From NCBI GenBank assembly GCA_022376515.1, contig WTXI01000015.1, positions 586,025-650,024 on the forward strand: a stretch of 64,000 nt of DNA, in the 5' to 3' direction. The DNA comes from Lactifluus volemus (lineage: Eukaryota > Basidiomycota > Agaricomycetes > Russulales > Russulaceae). A model generated the notes under the pieces. That model ran no database searches. It saw only the letters and a list, made by a program, of their open reading frames with translations, and had not been told where the DNA came from. Within the stretch, counting starts at the first letter, position 1. Every line of letters starts with the position of its first letter. The translations under genes were made by a program, and so were the position numbers. Shown piece by piece: positions 22,230-34,344 of the stretch.

Positions 22230-24362
22230 ATGCTTTTCCTTTGGTTTCTCGCCCTCGGGTTTACAGTTCCTTCTCCACTTGTACTTGCAGTTGCTCATCA
22301 GGCTGGCTCCTTCAGTACCGTAGGGAACACTCTCGTTAGCGCAGTGATGGTGCGCCGCTCATCTCACTCTCACCTCTCCTTCTCTCTCACAGATCCTAGA
22401 TGTTCGTAGGTGGAAGAAACAAGGTCTACATTATAGACAAAGCGGAAGGAAACGCTGTAGAAATCAACGGCCATTCTGCGTACGCTGCAGTTTGGTGAGT
22501 GATTCTGTGGCCCCGGTGTGTCTCCCCCCCGTCTAAGATGTGACTACAGGGAGATTGAATCGCAGACAGCGACACCCGTGGATGTTCAGACCAATCCTTT
22601 CTGCGCAGCTGGCATGCATCTCCCTAATGGCTCTTTTGCCGTCTTTGGCGGGAATACCGCTGTCGGTCCTGGCGGTGTGAACTCTGACAACGGCTCGACC
22701 ACTGCGTATGATCCACTGTACCAGGATTACGACGGCACGCGTGCTATTCGCATCATTACCCCGTGTGATGGTGACATTGCATCTGCCTCATGTAGTTGGT
22801 ATGATGCCCCAAATGGTCTCCAGATGATAAAGCATCGCTGGTATCCTGCGGCAGAACCCCTGGCTAATGGTACAGTCGTGCTCATCGGTGGGTTTACCGC
22901 CGGCGGTTACATAAACCGCGTGCTCCCGAACGTCGACCCTACGTACGAAGGCGGACTGGCCGAACCGACCTTTGAAACCTACCCTGCAGGAACACAAACC
23001 CCTCAAATCATGAATTTTATGGTAAAAACGAGCGGTCTCAATGCCTACGCCTTGACGTACCTCATGCCATCCGGAAAGATGTTCGTCCAGGCCAATTATT
23101 CGACCAGTTAAGCCAATACAACCCTTTCGGTTGATCCCTCCCATTGACCACCAACAGTTCTTTGGGACTATGACAATAACGTCGAGACTCCACTGCCCGA
23201 CATGCCGGGGCAGATTGTCCGATCATACCCTGCATCGGGGGCGAACGCAATGCTACCTTTAACACCAGCTAATAACTATACCCCAACCATCATTTTCTGT
23301 GGTGGCCAAAGCATGAATGATTATGAGTGGGGCACTTATAGCTATCCAAACATAGACACGTGGACCGTCCCCGCCTCCTCCAAGTGCCATCGCATCACTC
23401 CCGAACCCCTGGATGGGTCCGCACCAGCCTATGTGGAAGATGACAGCCTTCCTGTCGGCCGCACTATGAGCCAGTTCATCGCACTTCCTGATGGTACACT
23501 ACTTCTTCTCAATGGCGCTTCAAACGGTACTGGGGGATATGCGGAGCGGACGGGAACGACTACGACGTATAGCCAAATGCCATATGGCCAATCACTCGCC
23601 GCAGGTCCTATCTATCAGCCTGTTATTTATAACCCGAACGCGCCTGCCGGTAGCCGGTGGTCGACCGCTGGTTTGAACTCTTCGAACATTCCTCGTCTGT
23701 ACCATTCATCGGCTCTGTTGCTCCCTGACGGTTCTGTAATGGTTGGTGGTTCCAACCCGAACCCCGACGTGAACCTGACAACGATATATCCTACGACTTA
23801 TACCGCTGAAAATTTCTATCCCCCCTACTTTTCCGCCAAGACGCGGCCCGTGCCCCAAAACATTCCGACGAACTTGTCCTACGGCGGTAATCTATTCAAT
23901 ATCACCGTCCCATCCTCATCTTATACTGGGGATGCAAACGATGCGGCCGGTAACACGACGGTGTGGTTGATACGTCAGGGCTTCACAACGCATGCCATGA
24001 ATATGGGTCAACGAATCATGCAGCTGAACAATACCTTCACCGTGCAAAACGATGGGACGATTATCTTGCACACGGCACAGTTACCTCCCTACCCAAACTT
24101 ATTCCAGCCCGGACCTGCCTTCCTTTTCGTGACGATTAGCGGTATCCCAAGCAATGGAACCTACGTTCTCGTCGGGAACGGTCAGATCGGTCTGCAGCCG
24201 ACGGCGGCGGCAAGCGTGTTACCCCCGAACATTCGTTCTGCTTCGAATGGATCGCACAGCGGAAACAGCCATGGCACGAGTAAAAATAGTGCCATGGTGG
24301 TCCATGTTGCACCTGGACTTGTCGGACTTCTTCTTGCGGTCGCAGTGACGCTCTTCTCGTGA
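22230..24362 (+). CDS. Glyoxal oxidase (copper radical oxidase, AA5_1)
   Basis: Secreted copper radical oxidase that oxidises aldehydes to acids and yields H2O2 for lignin-degrading peroxidases. Exons: 22230-22349, 22400-22494, 22550-23106, 23158-24362; 658 residues. A signal peptide (LWFLALGF...) is followed by a seven-bladed Kelch-like propeller and the C-terminal galactose-oxidase-like domain. Expected active-site positions are present: the Cys of NPFCAAG for the Tyr-Cys cofactor, Tyr in HRWYP, Tyr-His in RLYHSSALLLPDG and His in TTHAMNMGQR. The last 20 residues are hydrophobic after a Ser/Asn-rich linker, so the enzyme is probably GPI-anchored or membrane-tethered. All key residues are intact. 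Confidence 0.93.
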
Positions 24363-24669
24363 TGGATTCTCTGGGGTGTCAAAGAACCATTTCGGATAGT
24401 ATGATTCATTACCGGACATGGACAGCCACCTTTAATTGGTTTTTCATTTTTATCTTGGCTTTGCAATTGAATGACATTTAGTCGATTTCACAGACATTTT
24501 TTCTAGTGCACTAGGTAATTTCTAGCTAATTGGCTCATGGCTTGGAGTGCAAGTCACATGTCATTCTCGTTAAACTGGTTAATGTGTAGACAATCTATCG
24601 GTCACAATATCATGCGTTCGTTGTCCATACTGAAACGCTGATCTTTGTCGGCCATCATCTCCGTGGGAA

Positions 24670-24996
24670 ATGCCGAGAAGTTTGCCGATTATTATAGTTT
24701 ATCGATCATCAATCACACAACGCAGACAAAAATTGTTATCTCTGTTTGTTCGTTATCCTACGATCCGATTGTTGCGATACTTGAAAGGCAATACAGAGGT
24801 AGCAGAACACATCGCGAGACTAGGAACGAAAGACCACAACGACGCAAGAGGACCGTCACGACCATTCTCGAGGCAATCATCTGCTTCCGTGTCATACATT
24901 ACAGAACTACTGCGGAGCCATTTCGTGGCCATAGACATGCATTTTCTGTTGGTGTGGTCGAGTAGTCTCTTGAGGAACACAGACCATTACTTGTAA
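24670..24996 (+). other. Possible open frame inside the duplicated segment
   Basis: A 108-codon frame containing YLKGNTEVAEHIARLGTKD looks protein-like, but in the right copy a 22 bp insertion at about 53026-53047 breaks it. No domain recognised. The reverse strand is also open here, so the evidence is weak. Confidence 0.15.
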
Positions 24997-26939
24997 TGTT
25001 TCCACGCCATCAGGGTGTTCTGGCTATAAATGTGTGCGGTATACTTCACAGGAGATGCAAGAGGACACACAATCGCGAAGGAAGTGCTGTCAGTGCTCAG
25101 TAATAAAAAAAAATGGGTTTCAGAACAAGAGTCTCGGGGACACTAGAAGAGCTATAAGCACGTAACTTTGCTGCGGAACCCATGACGCAAGTGAATGTCG
25201 ACTGAGCATCTACCGCAGTCGACAACAACCCACGAGTATTGGCAGGATTGAGGAGCAAGTAAAGCCGCGTGTATGGACAACGGCACATCGATATAAGATC
25301 GAAAGAAGCTACGGTTACACATTCAGGGGGTGGGCGTGTGACCGACAAGGCGAGGCGAATCACGATGCGCAGCGCCGCGGGCGCAGTACCTTTCCGCTTA
25401 TTTAAAGTAGGCCTAGATCCCCGGATTTAATAATCTCACCCGTGGATGGGGGTGGCATTTCGGATGATCCACCATTTGCTGCTGCGGGGGGGAACGGAAT
25501 CCGTAAAAGCCCACAACAACAATTATTTTCGGAAATCACAGAAATCCGGCCAACGCCGAGATTTCGATTTGCAGAATTGAACATCTGCATGCGCTACCCC
25601 GAAGCATGAGCAGGGGTAAAAAGAGAGTTAAATGAAAAGCATAGGGGTAGGGACTTGGTGTGGTCAGGAGGAGAGAGAGCGTTTAATGAAGTCCAGCCAC
25701 CAGATAAGTCGACGGAAAAGTAGGTTCATCCACGGGTCTCATGGGTATAAGCAAAAGGGTCCTGTGCGGCGGGGACACACTCGATCGTCATGTACTACAT
25801 CGAACTAATGGGTTGGTGTCGTCATACCTCCCATAGCCCAAGGTGTTTCAACAATAGCGACTCAGAAACACCGTCCGCAGATCGGGCGATGCTCTTGGAA
25901 ACCATTTGAGAATTGAAAACCACGTGGGCCCATAAGACCAAGACACCTGGCCACGGGAAAAGAAGGGTGCACGGACCAGCGACATTTGCAGCGATGGACT
26001 TTTAAACAGTATGTTGCACGAGATTGGGTTTGACATACAAACAACTTCGCTCCACGGTTTGAGAGAATAGGACTGATAAGGTCATAGTTTTCGATCCATC
26101 GATAATCAAAGATAACCCCCCTACACATGTACTTCTTTAACCTACGTGGTACACGCGCAGTGCAGAAAAAGTCTTAAACAGGAGCTTAAAGGGTTGGTCA
26201 AAGCACACGCTGACGGGTTCGGACCGGGAGAAAGGGGTAACGCACTCCCCCTAAAGCACGAATGAATAGTGTTGTGACCTAGAGCCCGATGCAACGTGTC
26301 TGTCGCAGAGAAACAAGACCCCGACCGAAGGAGAATGTTCCACGGATGATTTTAGTATAGGGATTTAAAATCACATGTCAGTAGCGACAAGAGCCACGTT
26401 TTCTTGTAGGCCCAGTACTAGTAATGCCACAACTCGATTGACAAACGGCCACACGAAAGCAGAGAGGGTGTTGTAGGAGGAGGTGTGGAAGATCACGAGA
26501 CCTAAAGGTCTAGGTCAATCGGAGTTGACCGGAGATTGATAGAGCCGTATTGGGGGCGCCGTGTGTATGTGCCGTGATGGCTGCCATATTTGGTCTGACT
26601 AGAGTTAGTCATGTCCAGTTTGGCTCTCTCTCTCTCCTCCTCGCTTATTTCACCCGGTCTGGCCCCTTCTCGCTTCTCACCGCGTGGGTGGCCACGAGGC
26701 TGACCATCCCTAAAACAGATCGCGTAACGCCCTTGGTGGTCTCCCACCTGTCACCACCCCCTCCATACGGTGCCCTCGGTCCTCCTTTGAGCACTCATTT
26801 TTCCGTGCACAATCGTGAGCGTGAGTCCTCACTTGTCATTTATTCTTGTATATTCCGATACTGACTTCCTTAGTCTTTCAGAGATTTGTTATCTACATTC
26901 TCCCCCCCCCCCTCGGCGCTTCGTTGTAGCGCATCCTAA

Positions 26940-28303
26940 ATGTCATCAGTCCCAGCGCCGACACCGCCACCACTTCCACCACCTGTTCGCACCGATGCTT
27001 GTCTCGAGTTGAGCCCGATGAACAATGGAAGGGTGATTTGCGCAAGCGAATCGAGCAGAGCCTTCGCGGCATGGTAGAAGCGCCCAGAAAACCGTGACGC
27101 CATCCTCAATTCCCAACCCCCTGATAGCAGCCGTGACCGTGCTCTACACGAGTATGAGATCAGTATGAATACCTTTCGGAAGATGGCCCAGGACGAGTTC
27201 AATCGCCAGCTGCGCTTGGAGATATCCGAGCGTAAATGGGCTCTCGATATCGTCGACTCAAACTCACCAGATGTCGCTCGCAGCAGCAGTGGATCCTCGA
27301 CAACATCCAAAAGACCGAGGATGAACGCACATTTGTCGACAACCCTCACAACGCCCGTGGTGAATACTCGGACGAATCCGACTTTGTCGGGCACCTAGAT
27401 GATCGCCAGAGTATGCACAGCGTACGTAGCTTGCGAAGCATGCGCAGTATGCGGAGCGTGGACCTTGAAAATATGTTGAATGAGGCGCGTCGCAAGGAGG
27501 AGGACGCGAACCGCAAAGACGAAGAGGCGAACAAAAAGGAGGAGGAGGCACGTCGTCTTGAGGAGAAGGCACGACAATCTTTGGAGGAAGCCGCTCGTCT
27601 CGAGAAAGAGGCGTGTCAGGTGGAAGCTTCTGCCAAGACACGAGAGGCGATCGCACAGTCGAGGGAGGCCGAGGCCAAGCATAAGGAGGCGGAAGCCAAG
27701 AAACGCGAGGCTGACGCACAGAAGCGGGAGGTTGAAGCTCAGCGCAAGGAGGAGGAGGTGCGACGTAGGGAGCATGAAGCCAAGCGAAAGGAGGAAGATG
27801 CTCGGAGAAAGGAGGAGGATGCTCGGAGAAAGGAGGAAGATGCTCGGAGAAAGGAGGAAGATGCTCGGAGAAAGGAGGAAGATGCTCGGAGAAAGGAGGA
27901 AGATGCTCGGCGAAAGGAAGAAGAAGCACAAGACGAGAGCAGGACGCACGCCAACGGGAGCAAGACGCTAGACGGAGAGAAGAGGACGCGCGGCGGCAGG
28001 AACTGGCCCCCCGTCGCTTCGAGGAAGAAGCAAGGGAGAGAGAGAGAGAGACCAGGCGCAGAGAAGAGGCTTATGAGCAGACGAGGCAGGAGATTGAGCA
28101 GAAGAGGCGGGAGATTGAGCAATGGGAGAAAGATCTCAAGAAACGGGAAGAAGAGCTTCTACGCAAGGAAGTGGCAGCCGGTTTGGTCCAAGAGGCAGCA
28201 CGGCAAACTGAAGAGCAGGCCGCATCGCCAACTGCAAGAGACCACCCGTCAAGCCGAGGAGGCCACTTATGCAGATGAAGCTAGTCGCGTTGCGGATGAG
28301 CTC
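26940..28303 (+). pseudogene. Truncated copy of the coiled-coil / J-like gene
   Basis: Starts at ATG 26940 and follows the 55232-58849 gene. It has lost a base near 27008 and others near 27080-27100, a 1.04 kb internal segment (joining the CCCGT and GGTGAATAC sequences near 27360), and everything beyond the first coiled coil, including the C-terminal HPDKF module. A run of a 21 bp unit encoding RKEEDAR is expanded to six copies. The frame is broken several times, so no full product is possible. Confidence 0.85.
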
Positions 28304-28385
28304 ATACGTCGCCATTCTTGTTCGTCTTTTTCTTGTTTTTGTTTTGCGCGTGTCCGTGTTTGTTCCATCTTCAATCACTGCTTTA
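28302..28385 (+). repeat. 84 bp repeat at the pseudogene breakpoint
   Basis: Identical to 18449-18532 and fused directly to the broken end of the duplicated gene. Beyond it the sequence is AT-rich and unassigned up to 28791. Confidence 0.85.
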
Positions 28386-28791
28386 TTGTTGTTTTCACGT
28401 GACCTGGCAAAGCGTTGTAAAATAAAAATAAAAATTCGTGTAAATTCGGAAATGCTGTATCTTGTTCAAATCTTGATGAATCTTGATGAAAATAATACCA
28501 CTGTGCTCGGAATGATTCCAACTACCTCTCTGAGTTGCACCGAGCACGAGATCTGCAATACTTCAAAAGATCGTGTTCTGAGCTCCGAGGCAGAGCTCTG
28601 CTGTGCTCCCCTGCTTTCGGAAGCCCACTAATCAGTGTTATCAGTCATAACTAGTTACTAAAATAGTTCTCAATGTATTTAGGGTTCCCTTGGGTATGCA
28701 CATAAATGAGGATGAGGATGCAGCAAGGGTTGCAGCATGACTATTTGGTCCCTGGGCCCGAGTGTTGACTCTGTTGTTCACACATCCACCA

Positions 28792-31700
28792 CATCAGCAA
28801 AATGTTTATATGCTAGAGTTACAAACGATGCTAGAGACACCTAGCTGTACTAGCTTACCTGTTTCTAGGCAACCTAGCCGGTTCCTAGTACGAATTCAAC
28901 TTTTCTAGGTACTCTAGAATTTGTACTAGGTTAAATGCGGTAATACTATCCCTGCGCCCCTCTCCGGTCACCCCCCCTTCTAGCCACTCCATTTTTCTCA
29001 CTCAATTCTCACTCAACCACCACAAAATTTAGCCTACAGTATCTAGTACCATATCTGAATATATTCCATGCATTTTTTCTTTCAGAAATTGTGGTGTGCT
29101 GTGGAATGAAAATCAGTGCATTTGTCACGCATTTGTCACACTTGCCAACTGATGAGTCTGAAATTTGGTGTGACCTAGCGTGACTGACCGGAAGGGGGCG
29201 ACTGGAGAGGGGCGGGGATAGTAAGAGGGACGCACAAGATCGGAAAATGATCTCATGTGTGCAGTCAATACTGAGGCTGTCACCTCGCATGCCGCATGCG
29301 TGGTAGAGGGGGTTGAGGAGAATTGAGATTGCAAAATGTTCAAAGGGACGTGAGTGCCAACTGCCAAGATCATGGCCGTGGGCCTTGAGTGGTGGTGGGG
29401 GGCTGCAGGGATGCCGCAAGGGCAATGTCGCAGGGCGACCGGCGGGACAGCGGTAACAGCAGCAAGGGGAGATGGCAAGGGCCACACAGAGTAGGAGGTG
29501 AACCCGGGCGACGATAGCACAAGTCACTGGTGTCAGCTCTCGGACGGCCACGACAGTGATGCCCAAGCAACTGTGACACTATGGACCGTTTGCACGGCAC
29601 AGTGCCCCCTCCGTGCCAGTGGGTAGACACGAGGGGAGGGGCGAGGCGACAACGGAGGTGACAGAGGAGGACGGGCGATGGAGGTGATACAGGAAGCGAG
29701 CGACAAAGGGCCATGCAATAGTGCCAGTCACTGGCGTCAGGCGTTCAGACAGTCGCAATAGCGATGCCTGCGCGACCTTGATGCCGTTGACCGTCAAAGC
29801 ATGAACCCCTCCCCTCAGTGCTGGGTGGATGTGATAAGCAAGGGGATGTAAGGGAAGGAAGGAAAGTCAGTGGGAGAAGTCCAAAAAAAAAATTTAGACA
29901 CACCAGCATGGCCCATGCTTACAGAGAGACTCAGTGGTGGGAGCGCGGGGAAGGCATCGCGAGGAGGCATTGCAACGGCAGTGTGGCGCCAGAGGGCGTG
30001 TGACGGCTGCATCAGAGAGGACGACGATGGCTGCATCAGAGAGAAGGACAAGAGAGGGGGAGGCGATGACACCGAGGAGGCGAGAGGGTGGGCGGCGATA
30101 ACATTGGCAGCGACAGAGAGGCGACAGAGCGAGAGGCAACATCGCCAAAAAAAATAAAAATGCACGAACTGAGGCAAGCCATGTTGAAATGAGCCATACA
30201 GTACTGTACAGTACAGCAGAAGGGCCAGGTGGGGATTAACTTTCCAGGTAACTTGACGAGCATGGCTGCCCCGACTCCAGTCAGAATCACTCCAAATTGG
30301 GAACGATTCCGTGCATTTGCCGCTAGTGGATGTCATGTCGGCAAGAGCTGTCACGGGTTGCCCTTAGCGAGTCCTTAGCGACGTCAATAATGTCGCGTCG
30401 CCTCAGGCCTCAGGGTCCAAAGGTTGTTCCCGTTTGCGATGTGGGAAGCAATGAGTTCTTCCTCCTGGCACCACGCGTCAAATTCAGTTGGGCTACTCAC
30501 TTGCTTGTATGGGTGTACGGTACAGTACTGTATTGTAAGTTTCCTAGCCTTCAGGAAGTTGTCGGATTGTAAGCATGGGTGTGACATGTGTCATGTGGAC
30601 CTGCCCAGGTTGACATTTCTGAGACAGGTGTCATATGTATGTGACACTTTATTTGCATTGATTTATCCATGTTTGCATTGTTGTGCATTTGTCGATCTAT
30701 TATTTATCAAGTCAACCCTTGGTTGTGCTTTCAATTCCCTCTGCTTGCTCTCTGTCGCCACGTCCCCCCACTTCTCTCTCCTCTCTGTCGCTCTGCTCTG
30801 CCCCTGGTTGCTCCATTCGCCTCTGTCTCCACCACTGCCTGCCCTTTGGCATTGCTTCCCTCTCTCTCCCTCGCCTGTTGCCGCCACTGCCTGAGCTCCG
30901 GTATAGGGGGCATGCATAGTTTGACTCAGATGTTTAAAGGACGCTGTGATGAGGAGGTCCAGAGCGACATCATGCAAGAATGGTACTTCTTCCCTGCTGA
31001 CCGTCTCAGCCGCTGGTGTGGTGTGCAGATTCTGGCAGTCGAACATGGATCCAATGGAGGGGTCGTGCACTCCAGCCTTGGTAAGTGCATCGTGACCAAA
31101 CTGGAGCCGCTACCATTTTATTCTTATAACCAAAAACTATTCCGGCATTTTTAGGAAGAGTGTGAGTCGCTGCATCAAGAAGTTTTGGTTGGATGATCCA
31201 ACAGAGTAGGTGTATTCCCTTTTTTTCTTTTTTCATCATTGACTTATGCACCATCAGGGCAGTGAGGAGTATAAAGGATGTATTCAATGGCATGTACATG
31301 TTCGGTTCGTGAGAGATTTGCAAGATTCATACACTGACGGTGGAATCTATAGCGTGTGTCAGCGTCTCAAGGATATCCTTCGACAGTACGAATCACGGGA
31401 ACATCATTTCGAATGTGTGATTCGGCCCAAGGAGCTCGAAGTTCTGCTATCCTGTGTTCGAGAAGTTGCTCAGCAGCAGCAGCTCGCGCAAGGACCCTTG
31501 CTCTGGGATGATCCCTCGCCACCGCAGGAGCAACTCCAACTGGCCCATACGTTTACATGTCCTGTTTCGGCCCACTGTTTGTACGTAGTGTACCATGTTG
31601 TTGAATTAGATCTATGCAATGTTATCTGGATTTCTGAACTATCACTAAGCACGAAATGAAGCCCTATAAAGTCAAGATGGTTCTAGTTTCAAAGCTAGCA

Positions 31701-31920
31701 CTAGCTGAGGAACTAGACCTATGTGTGAAACTAGAGAAAGTTGAAAAACTAGTGAAAGCTGTGTACCTAGAGCTTGCCTAGAGCTAGATGAGCCTCCTAA
31801 GTCGAGGCAAGTCTGCTTTCGCTAGCATAGGAACTTGATTACTAAATGTGACTAGGTGACACTAGGTGACACTAGCAGGTCTAGATCTAGCAACTCTAGC
31901 ACCGCAACATTTTCCTGATG
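28792..31920. mobile_element. DNA transposon-like element with CATCAGG termini and CTAG-rich ends
   Basis: Left end CATCAGCAAAATGTT and right end (reverse complement) CATCAGGAAAATGTT form terminal inverted repeats, each followed by many CTAG motifs (28817-28930 and 31688-31902). Interior: low-complexity GC-rich stretches, short palindromes of the GTACTGTAC kind near 30200 and 30520, and a possible gene at 30930-31659. No target duplication could be settled. Length 3.13 kb. Same terminal family as 32018-33623 and 37788-39541. Confidence 0.65.
30930..31659 (+). other. Possible degraded gene inside the CATCAGG/CTAG element
   Basis: The ATG at 30930 opens a frame (MFKGRCDEEVQSDIMQEWYF) ending at a GTAAGT donor near 31081. 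A later open stretch (31246-31659) includes GGIYSVCQRLKDILRQYE and a Gln run. Two intron-like gaps lie between, but the phases do not join cleanly. I do not recognise a transposase domain; it could be cargo or a remnant. Confidence 0.3.
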
Positions 31921-32017
31921 GCCATGCATCATGTCTCATCTGAATTACAGTGGATTATTGTTCGACTCTCACCCATTTTCAAAGTTGATGACATCTCTAT
32001 CTATACTGGGGTGTCTA

Positions 32018-33623
32018 CATCAGGAAAACGTTGTTTTTGCTTAATGTGCTTAAAGTGTGATTAGTGTGCTTAAAGTCGTCATTAAGCAGGTTAAGCAAGC
32101 ATTAAGAAGAACTAAGCACAAGTTAAGCAACCCTTGATTAAGCACAGTAAGCGCACCCTGTTGCTGAATTAAGCACATTTGCTGAATTAAGCGCATTCTG
32201 CTTAATCAAGCTAATTAAGCAAGGTCTAAGTAACATTAAGCATCTTTCACATTTTTAACTAATTTGAAATTTTCATCACAATTTGAAATTTTCAATCCAT
32301 TTGAAATTTTTAATCACACAATTTTATAGGCATCAAAATTATATATTGGAGTAAAACTACAACATGAATATCTAAGACTAGTAATCTACAGGCCTTGATG
32401 CAACAACCCTGGGGGGGTGGGACTGCAGGGCCACGAGGAGGCGGTGGCGGAGGCGGAGGCGCGGGAGGCGAGGGCCAAGGGAGGAGGCACGGGGCGTGGG
32501 AAGCCCAGGAAATGCCGCAGGAGGGGCAAGAGGAGGCGCGGGAGGCGCGGGAAGCGGAGGAGGCGCGGGGACGGCGGAGGGGACGGAAGTACGTGCGGGG
32601 ACGGCGGAGGGGACGGAAGTGCGCAGAAGGCGCAGGAGGGGTGGTGCAGGCAGGGGAGGCGGCGCCACAGGAGGAGGCGGAGGCAGAGGTGAAGGCGAAC
32701 AAAAAAAAAGGGTCAGGAAGCGGTGGGGCGAGGTAGTGTACAACATACCGGAGAGGTGGCGCAGAAGGCGCGGCGCAGGCAGCGTGCGCCGTGGACCCCT
32801 CGCAGCCCAGCCCAGTGGTTCCAGGAGGAAGCGATGCGGAGGCGAGGGCGTGGACACGGCGCAGGCGCAGGAGGCAGAGGATGACGCGGTGGAGGCAGAG
32901 GCAGAGGCAGAGGCAGAGGCAGAGGCAGAGGCAGAGGCAGAGGCAGAGGCAGAGGAAGCAGCATTGAGACGTGTTTGCGCGGGGGGAAAAAAAGGGGGGG
33001 GGGGGGGAATGCGGTGGCAAAGAGAACGCGGGGACGCTGAGGCTTGTGGCAGCGCAAGGCGGCGAGCGGTGGTGACAGAGACCACGGAGACGGCAAGGAG
33101 AGAGGGCAAGACGTGTGGCAGTGCCAGACGGTGAGCCAGCTGTGGTGACAACAGCGGAGTCCTCAACACGGGGGCGACGACGACAGAGGGGAGGGAGGGA
33201 CAGAAGACTTGGAACGAAAACGCACGAAAATCAACATCGTGCAAATAAGAACAAACAAAGATGCACGTGGTTGGTGCACGGGAACGACTTGGTGAAAATT
33301 TCATGACTTTGCATATTTTTCGGACTTTAATTAAATTACATAAAATACTTCAATTTGCTTAGCATGATTAAAAGCCTCTTAAAATTCTCTTAGTTTGCTT
33401 AAACTACTGGTTTACTTAGTGTGATTAAAGTTTGCTTAATTTTCATTATTGGTCATAATAAAATTTGCTTAGTTGTGCTGAGTGTGGATTAATGTGATTA
33501 ATGTGCTTAACGTGCTTAAACCAAAAAACAGAAATTTTTTATTAAGCAGAAGACCGTAATTAAGACCATTAAGCAAAGTAAGCACCATTAATTAGCGTAA
33601 GCAAATACGACGTTTTCCTGATG
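32018..33623. mobile_element. Non-autonomous element with CATCAGGAAAACGT termini and TTAAGC-rich ends
   Basis: Inverted termini CATCAGGAAAACGT at both ends. The flanks are filled with short TTAAGC/GCTTAA repeats (32035-32250 and 33340-33600). The middle (32400-33140) is a GC-rich Arg/Gly/Glu-type low-complexity stretch that is open in several frames on both strands, including a run of about 11 GAGGCA hexamers (32889-32957). No transposase. A possible TA duplication flanks it. A related copy in inverse orientation lies at 37788-39541. Confidence 0.72.
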
Positions 33624-33683
33624 TATACAATCTATATATTATATAGTTCAGCACTTCAAGATTCACCATGACATCCCAAATCT

Positions 33684-34344
33684 TAGGGCTGCCGCAGTTC
33701 GGTCCTGAACCAAAGTTCGAACCTGAACTTTCCCGAACTGGACCAAAGTTCGGTTCAAAATTTGACAGTTTTACTGAACTGGACCACAAGTCCAGTTCTA
33801 AGTTCAGGAAAAACACAAAATTTGAGAACTGCAGTGAACTTAGTTCGAACTGAACTTGAACTAAACTTATCTAACTTGTACTTAGTGATAAATTTGATGT
33901 GTGGCAAGGCCATGTGTACACAATATATGGGAAATCAATACAAGTGGTCAGTTGAAACTTGCCACAGCTGAGGCACACACTTGATAGTGGGTGCTAGAAT
34001 CACTTATTTTGTATTGCCACCACCATTCTTGCTGGAGAAAGTGTGCCCCAAGTCTCATAAGCCATGTCAAACTCAGACAGCAGGTTGGAATAAGTCAGGA
34101 GGAGTGGTTTGGTGTGGTGGTACATCTTGTAGGACCAGGTGACGGTCACCAGGTTATGTTGTTTCAGATAAAAAAAGTTCAGTTCCGAGTTCGAACCCCT
34201 ACTAAACCAGAACTGGACCCTCCTGAACCAGAACCAATGGTCCAGTCCAAGGTTCAGCAAAATCCCTGAACCGAACCTAAAGTCCAGTTCCAGGTTCGGT
34301 GAAATTCTCAAAGAACCGGACTGAACCGAACTTCGGCAGCCCTA
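33684..34344. mobile_element. Small hAT-like MITE with TAGGGCTGCCG termini
   Basis: Terminal inverted repeats TAGGGCTGCCG at 33684 and 34344, with internal repeats around GTTCGGTTC/GAACCGAAC. About 660 bp, no gene. The TAGGG start resembles hAT ends, but I found no matching 8 bp flank, possibly because the foldback element begins immediately at its right end. Confidence 0.6.

Larger units (their letters stand above)
24518..28303 (+). repeat. Left copy of a segmental duplication (partner 52681-57544)
   Basis: From ATTTCTAGCTAATTGG to GTTGCGGATGAGCTC this matches the right copy almost base for base. Differences: it lacks about 22 bp near 24857, about 80 bp near 26640, and 1.04 kb inside the coding region (junction near 27360). 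It has six instead of two copies of a 21 bp coding repeat (about 27785-27912). The left edge follows the glyoxal oxidase gene; the right edge joins the 84 bp repeat. Both copies are in direct orientation. Confidence 0.9.

Noticed and set aside
32400..33304. Long open frames of Gly/Arg/Glu or Pro/Ser type on both strands
   Set aside because: They come from GC-rich low-complexity DNA inside a non-autonomous element and are open in several frames at once; no start context, splice pattern or domain.
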